Origin: Acidobacteriota bacterium
Lineage (GTDB): Bacteria; Acidobacteriota; Terriglobia; Terriglobales; Acidobacteriaceae
Reading direction: 5' to 3'
Assembly: GCA_031296115.1 (NCBI GenBank)
Contig: JARLGI010000057.1
Coordinates: forward strand, 1-64,000
DNA length: 64,000 bases
Under the pieces are notes generated by a model. That model searched no databases and had not been told where the DNA came from. It saw only the letters and a list, made by a program, of their open reading frames with translations. The stretch's first letter is position 1. Every line of letters begins with the position of its first letter. Both the position numbers and the translations under genes were made by a program. Positions 59,635 through 64,000 of this stretch are shown piece by piece.

Positions 59635-60618
59635 CTAGCTTGGCCGACTTTGCTCCGACAAAATCTGCGCCAGCAACTGTGGTTCGACATTGCCGCCGCT
59701 CACCACCGCGACGGCCCGGATCGATTCCGGCAACTCGCCGGCATGGAACACCCACGCCGCAAAGGTGACAGCACCGCTGGGCTCGGCGACAATCCGCGCG
59801 CTAACAATCATCCGCTGCATCGCACTGCGAATCTCGTCTTCGGTTACAGTGATGATGTCGTCGACGAATTGCCGGATGTGCTCAAAATTCAGCGGTCCAA
59901 TCGACTGCGTACGCAGGCCGTCGGCTAAAGTGCTGGACACCCGTTCCGGCGAAAGTTCGACGATCTCGCCCTTGCGAAAACTCTGCTGCGCGTCGTTCGC
60001 CAGTTCGGGCTCAACGCCAATCACCTTGGCTTTCGACCCGCTCAGCTTGATTGCCGACGATATGCCACTAATCAGTCCACCGCCACCGACGGGGACCAGA
60101 ACCAGATCCACGTCCGGCATGTCTTCCCAAATCTCGAGCCCGGCGGTTCCTTGCCCAGCGATGATCTGCTCGTCGTTGTAAGGAGGAACAATGGCGTAGC
60201 CATGCTCCACGGCAAGCTCTTCCGCCCTCTGCCGGCGCTCCGAGCTGCCAGGTCCCACCGTCACAATCTCCGCTCCCAGAGCGGCTGTGCTGTCCACTTT
60301 GATTTTGGGGGCGTTGCGCGGCATAACGATGACCGCCTTCACGCCCAGCACGCGCGCAGCGTAAGCCACGCCCTGCGCATGATTGCCGCTGGAGTAGGAA
60401 ATAACCCCGCGCTGCCGCTCTTGTTCCGTGAGCGAGGCGATCTTGTTATAGGCGCCGCGCAGCTTGAACGAGCCGATAGGCTGAAAGCTCTCAGGCTTAA
60501 ACCAAAGTTCGCCGGCCCTCGGGTCGCTTTCCGGCGCAAAGAGGCACACCAGCGGCGTGCGGGCCGCGACACCGCGTAATCGCACTTGCGCCACCCTGAT
60601 TTGTTCGAGGTCAACCAT
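59635..60618 (-). CDS. Threonine/serine dehydratase (PLP fold II, without ACT domain)
   Basis: A PLP-dependent threonine ammonia-lyase-like enzyme of 327 residues, deaminating threonine to 2-oxobutanoate (or serine to pyruvate). The PLP lysine is K52 in GSFKLRGAYNK, with the phosphate-binding loop VPVGGGGLISG and the asparagine loop SSGNHAQGVAYAA. The length and lack of a C-terminal ACT domain fit the catabolic TdcB-like class rather than IlvA. ATG 60618 (MVDLEQIRV) is preferred to an upstream start that would overlap the next gene. The gene is 4 bases after the alpha/beta hydrolase. Confidence 0.93.
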   Translation of the reverse strand: MVDLEQIRVAQVRLRGVAARTPLVCLFAPESDPRAGELWFKPESFQPIGSFKLRGAYNKIASLTEQERQRGVISYSSGNHAQGVAYAARVLGVKAVIVMPRNAPKIKVDSTAALGAEIVTVGPGSSERRQRAEELAVEHGYAIVPPYNDEQIIAGQGTAGLEIWEDMPDVDLVLVPVGGGGLISGISSAIKLSGSKAKVIGVEPELANDAQQSFRKGEIVELSPERVSSTLADGLRTQSIGPLNFEHIRQFVDDIITVTEDEIRSAMQRMIVSARIVAEPSGAVTFAAWVFHAGELPESIRAVAVVSGGNVEPQLLAQILSEQSRPS

Positions 60619-60622
60619 GGTG

Positions 60623-61858
60623 TCAGTGTGTCCTTGCGGGCGCGGTTGCAAACCACGCTCCGGCAGGCAACAGAGCTGCCCGGCCGCTGTCGGTGGATCT
60701 GGCCGTGTGCAGCATCAACGACATCCAGTGTACAAGTGCCAGCCGGTCGCGCAGGTTCACCCTGTTGCCGACCTCTGCATGAGTAATCGCCAGGCTGACG
60801 AGAGCCTCCAGCAGGCGGCCCTTGGGAATGTCCGGCTCCAGCCACAACAGCTCGGTGGGAGGAATCACGGTGTCGTCGGAGCCGTGCAACAACAACACCG
60901 GCATGGTCAGAGCGCTCAGATGTCCCGCAGGGGAGGCTGCAGCGAGCTGGTCGCGCCGCTTGTCAATTTCGGCAAGAATGGCCGGCGCTAAGGTCCCGCG
61001 TTGCTTGTGATAGAGGAGTTGCATGGTCTCCTGACCCGCCGATGACATAGTTCTGGTCAGCTCTTCGGACTCTTTGCCGTTGCCGGCCAGCAGAAGCCTA
61101 ATCGCATCGTGCGCAGCCTGCGCATCCTGCGGGGCAAAGAAGTCCTGTGGCTCGTCGTAAACCACGATCAGCGGACCATATTCGTGGGCCGGTAGATGCT
61201 CAAGGCTTCCGTCCGGGCGAACCGCGTCACCGGTAGCGAAGAAGCGAAGCACGTGCGCCAGGTCGTAATGCGCTCCAACTGTGGCGACCCAGGCGATACA
61301 GGACGAATACTGCGGGTCGCTCGCCGCCAACAGCGCCAGTCCTCCCGAGAAGCTGATTGCCAGCACGCCGACGTTCGGCACTTGTAACTGGCGCGTGAAG
61401 TCTTTCGCTGCCGTGCCAATGAGGTCGGCGGATTCAGCTTCCACCCGATAGTCAGCCAGGCCGGGGATTTGCGGAGTCATCACGAAGAAGCCGCTGGCAG
61501 CCAGAGAGCGCGCGAAAGTTACCAGCCGCGGCTCATTGATGCCGAGCTCATGCATGCCATGCACGACGACGATGCCAGGTGCGAAACCGACGCCGTGCGG
61601 AGTGTAGGTGCGCGCCGGGAGCGCCTTTCCGCGGAAATCGAAGGTAGAGTCGCGCACGTCCACGGGGTGCACGTCGTAATTGGCGATCCATCCGCCGGAA
61701 TGCGGGTCGGAAATCCGTTGCAGCAAAGCGGCAGCTCGCAGGTAGTCGTGGACGATCGGATAAAGCAGAACGACGATGACAGGCAACAGCAGCAGGAGCC
61801 AAACGATCCAACGGGCACTGCGCGATGGGTTACGGCCTTGCCAGGGAACGGTCGTCAT
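60623..61858 (-). CDS. Membrane-anchored alpha/beta hydrolase
   Basis: A 411-residue alpha/beta-hydrolase with an N-terminal membrane helix (IVWLLLLLPVIVVLLYPIV). The nucleophile elbow is AISFSGGLALL, the acid is in LLHGSDDTVIPP, and the histidine in ITHAEVG; the oxyanion region is VVVHGMHELG. It may act as an esterase or lipase; the substrate is unknown. It probably shares a transcript with the adjacent dehydratase, but no functional link is evident. RNase J follows upstream on the same strand. Confidence 0.8.
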   Translation of the reverse strand: MTTVPWQGRNPSRSARWIVWLLLLLPVIVVLLYPIVHDYLRAAALLQRISDPHSGGWIANYDVHPVDVRDSTFDFRGKALPARTYTPHGVGFAPGIVVVHGMHELGINEPRLVTFARSLAASGFFVMTPQIPGLADYRVEAESADLIGTAAKDFTRQLQVPNVGVLAISFSGGLALLAASDPQYSSCIAWVATVGAHYDLAHVLRFFATGDAVRPDGSLEHLPAHEYGPLIVVYDEPQDFFAPQDAQAAHDAIRLLLAGNGKESEELTRTMSSAGQETMQLLYHKQRGTLAPAILAEIDKRRDQLAAASPAGHLSALTMPVLLLHGSDDTVIPPTELLWLEPDIPKGRLLEALVSLAITHAEVGNRVNLRDRLALVHWMSLMLHTARSTDSGRAALLPAGAWFATAPARTH

Positions 61859-61882
61859 ACGCAGGCGCGCGGCGGTGACACT

Positions 61883-63559
61883 TCAAATTTCCAGGATGAC
61901 CGGCATAATGAGCGGGCGCCGCGAGGTGTTCTTCACGATGAAGCGTTTTAGGTCCTGGCGAATCTTCTCCTTGATCATGCCGTAATCACCCTTCTCTTCA
62001 TCGCTTGACGCTTCCAGGGTATTCATCACGGTCGTGCGCGCCTGCTCCAGGAAGCCATCTTCGTTGGTGCTGGCGGCGAACCCGCGCATCACGATCTCCG
62101 GGGTACTCTCAACCCGGCCGGTGAGCTTGTTGATGGCGATGATCGGCAGCACGATGCCATCTTCGCTCAGATGCCGCCGGTCTTTGATGACGAGGTCTTC
62201 AACCACGTCGCCCATGGAGTTGGAGTCGATGCAGATGCGGCCGATGGCGATCCGTCCGGCCTTGCGCGCCCCCATCTCGTCGAACTCCAGGACGTCTCCG
62301 CTCTCAATCATCATCACCTGGCCGACCGAGCCGTGCATGGCTCCGGCCAGCTCAGCATGCAGCTTGAGTTGACGATATTCGCCGTGAATCGGTATGAAGT
62401 ACCGCGGCTTGACCAGGTTGATGATGAGCTTCAGCTCTTCCTGGCTGGCGTGTCCGCTGACATGCACCGGCGGCTGCGAGCCGTCGTCGTAGATGACGTG
62501 GGCATCGCGGCGGAACAAGTGATCCACCACGCGATAGATCGCCTTCTCGTTGCCGGGTATGATGCGCGACGACAACACGACCGTGTCGCCCGGTTGGATG
62601 CGCGCGTGCTTGTGGTTGTCCACAGCTGCGCGCGACAGAGCCGACATGGGCTCGCCCTGAGTGCCGCTGATCAGCACGCAGACTTTCTCCGGCGGAAAAT
62701 CACGAATCTGCGAAGGATGAATCAACACGCCTTCCGGGATTTCGATATACCCGAGGTCCTGCGCAATCTCCGTGGACTCCATCATGGAGCGCCCTACCAG
62801 CGAAACCTTGCGGCCGGCTTCAAAAGCCTCGTCAATCGCCAGCTTAATGCGATGGATCGACGATGAGAAGCAGGAGATAAACAAGCGCCGCTCGGCGCGG
62901 GCAAAAATCTCCTGGAAGCGGGCGCGGACCGCCCGCTCGCTGGGCGTGTAGCCGCGGCGCTCGACGTTGGTCGAGTCCTGAAACAGCGCCAGCACGCCTT
63001 CCTTGCCGTACTCGGCAAAGGAGTGCAGATCGAAAAGGCGGTTATCTGTCGGAGTCGGGTCGACCTTGAAATCGCCAGTGTGAATGATGACACCGATGGG
63101 CGTGTGAATGGCCAGCGCGACGCAATCCACCAGGCTATGCGTAACCTGGATAGGGTTGACCGTGAAAGGGCCGATCTTAAATCGTTCGCCCGCCTGGATC
63201 TCATTCAGCACCACGTCATCGAGCAGACCGTGCTCTTCCAGCTTGCCTTCCACGTAAGCCAGGGTGAACTCAGTACCGTAGACCGGCACGTTGAGATCGG
63301 AAAGAATGTAGGGCAGCGCGCCAATGTGGTCTTCGTGTCCGTGGGTAAGGATGATCCCGCGAACGTGGTCGCGGTTTTCAATCAGGTAGGCGATGTCGGG
63401 GACAACGATGTCCACGCCAAGCAACTCAGCTTCGGGGAACATGAGCCCGGCGTCGATGACGATGATGTCGTCAGCCCAGCGAATGGCCATGCAATTCATG
63501 CCAAATTCGCCAAGTCCGCCGAGGGGAACAACCTGGAGTTTTCCGGTGGGCATCTTCAA
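61883..63559 (-). CDS. rnj: Ribonuclease J
   Basis: A metallo-beta-lactamase/beta-CASP ribonuclease of 558 residues with 5'-3' exonuclease and endonuclease activity, central to mRNA decay and rRNA maturation. The zinc motif is THGHEDHIG (H73, H75, D77, H78), followed by HSLVDCVALAIHTPIG, GDFKVD, and the beta-CASP motif HVSGHASQEELK; the C-terminal dimerisation domain follows. It is divergent from the EcsC-family gene, with an 86-base gap. Confidence 0.96.
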   Translation of the reverse strand: MKMPTGKLQVVPLGGLGEFGMNCMAIRWADDIIVIDAGLMFPEAELLGVDIVVPDIAYLIENRDHVRGIILTHGHEDHIGALPYILSDLNVPVYGTEFTLAYVEGKLEEHGLLDDVVLNEIQAGERFKIGPFTVNPIQVTHSLVDCVALAIHTPIGVIIHTGDFKVDPTPTDNRLFDLHSFAEYGKEGVLALFQDSTNVERRGYTPSERAVRARFQEIFARAERRLFISCFSSSIHRIKLAIDEAFEAGRKVSLVGRSMMESTEIAQDLGYIEIPEGVLIHPSQIRDFPPEKVCVLISGTQGEPMSALSRAAVDNHKHARIQPGDTVVLSSRIIPGNEKAIYRVVDHLFRRDAHVIYDDGSQPPVHVSGHASQEELKLIINLVKPRYFIPIHGEYRQLKLHAELAGAMHGSVGQVMMIESGDVLEFDEMGARKAGRIAIGRICIDSNSMGDVVEDLVIKDRRHLSEDGIVLPIIAINKLTGRVESTPEIVMRGFAASTNEDGFLEQARTTVMNTLEASSDEEKGDYGMIKEKIRQDLKRFIVKNTSRRPLIMPVILEI

Positions 63560-63645
63560 CTTTCGATGCTAGCACACGAAAGCGCCTCAGTTTGTGATGT
63601 GGCTGCGCGCCGGCGAGCAATCCGCCTATACTGGAAGCAGGCAGG

Positions 63646-64000
63646 ATGGCAAGCCAGGACAATAAGTCGGGGATGAGGAACCGCCTCGAAGGCGTGATCC
63701 GCACCGCCTTCATGAAGGCCTACCAGACCATCAAGGTCGACCCGGAGAAGTACCTGGAACACCTGCGAATGGCCTATAACTTGCCGGCGCTTACCTACAA
63801 CGGCGTGTACTCGGTCAATCCCGACCTGCTGGACCACATCGCCGGACAAACCATTCGCGCCAGCATGCGGCTGGCGTCCCTTGAGGGCGCCGGTCTCGGC
63901 ATGGGCGGGATGTTGACCATCGTTCCGGACCTCGGGATCCTGTCTGCCATCACGTTGCGCATGCTCCAGAAACTTAGCTTGATTTACGGCTTTCCTTACA
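63646..64000 (+). CDS. EcsC family protein, N-terminal part (runs off the window)
   Basis: The frame opens at ATG 63646 and is still open at the end of the window (118 codons seen). The sequence (PEKYLEHLRMAYNLPALTYN, VPDLGILSAITLRMLQKLSL, IYGFPY) matches the EcsC protein family, named after the product linked to the Ecs ABC transporter in Bacillus; bacterial homologues are often found outside transporter operons and their biochemical role is not established. GAAGCAGG is placed upstream of the start. Truncated here only by the window edge. Confidence 0.82.
   Translation, partial: MASQDNKSGMRNRLEGVIRTAFMKAYQTIKVDPEKYLEHLRMAYNLPALTYNGVYSVNPDLLDHIAGQTIRASMRLASLEGAGLGMGGMLTIVPDLGILSAITLRMLQKLSLIYGFPY

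Overview
The window reads as a gene-dense (~60% G+C) chromosomal segment of a soil-type Acidobacteriota bacterium, probably close to the Koribacter/Terriglobia group. This is an inference from gene content: a GWxTD-domain protein beside a carboxypeptidase-regulatory/beta-barrel protein, DUF2203 and DUF6599-like proteins, dual ATP-synthase b subunits, and the style of GC-rich intergenic palindromes. No rRNA, tRNA, CRISPR array, phage or intact insertion sequence was seen. Almost everything is core metabolism or envelope biology.

Layout. 1-1.8 kb: end of a class V aminotransferase overlapping serA (serine biosynthesis), closed by a bidirectional terminator. 2.0-8.4 kb (minus): ATP synthase operon b'-b-delta-alpha-gamma-beta-epsilon; the a and c genes are not in the window. 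8.7-12.5 kb: an SPFH/band-7 gene broken by one base, an M48 protease and a YeiH-type transporter. 12.5-17.5 kb (minus): ABC-F ATPase, DUF2203 protein, nadA, moaA. 17.9-22.0 kb (minus): ETF-quinone oxidoreductase, etfA, a small membrane protein, etfB. 22.2-29.6 kb (minus): ada, GT39-type glycosyltransferase, a DUF6599-like protein, a TPR-AMIN-amidase and a small membrane protein.

29.6-38.8 kb (plus): an aromatic amino-acid cluster trpC-trpF-trpB-trpA-chorismate mutase-aroF-tyrA, then the two CoA-transferase subunits, a cytochrome c and a PPOX-type flavoprotein. 39.0-43.4 kb (minus): a large Lhr helicase. 43.8-46.2 kb (plus): KdsC-like phosphatase and a lone penicillin-binding transpeptidase. 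46.3-49.2 kb (minus): secreted protein, MacB-type ATPase and MacA-type adaptor without a permease. 49.7-53.2 kb (plus): GWxTD protein and beta-barrel-like protein. 53.4-64 kb: ftsK, a TPR protein, uppP, an SH3/TPR-like protein, threonine dehydratase, an alpha/beta hydrolase, RNase J, and the start of an EcsC-family gene.

The least ordinary signal is not a protein. The aromatic/CoA-transferase segment (30.4-37 kb) carries a dense set of short palindromes centred on CTTYAG, plus two copies of a three-hairpin composite repeat. Several stop just before a ribosome binding site, and one supplies the 3' end of trpC. They look like REP/BIME-type interspersed elements. I found no obviously novel multi-gene defence or mobile system; other points of interest are the split SPFH gene, the Fo-incomplete ATP synthase operon with a signal-peptide-bearing b subunit, and the permease-less MacA/MacB pair.
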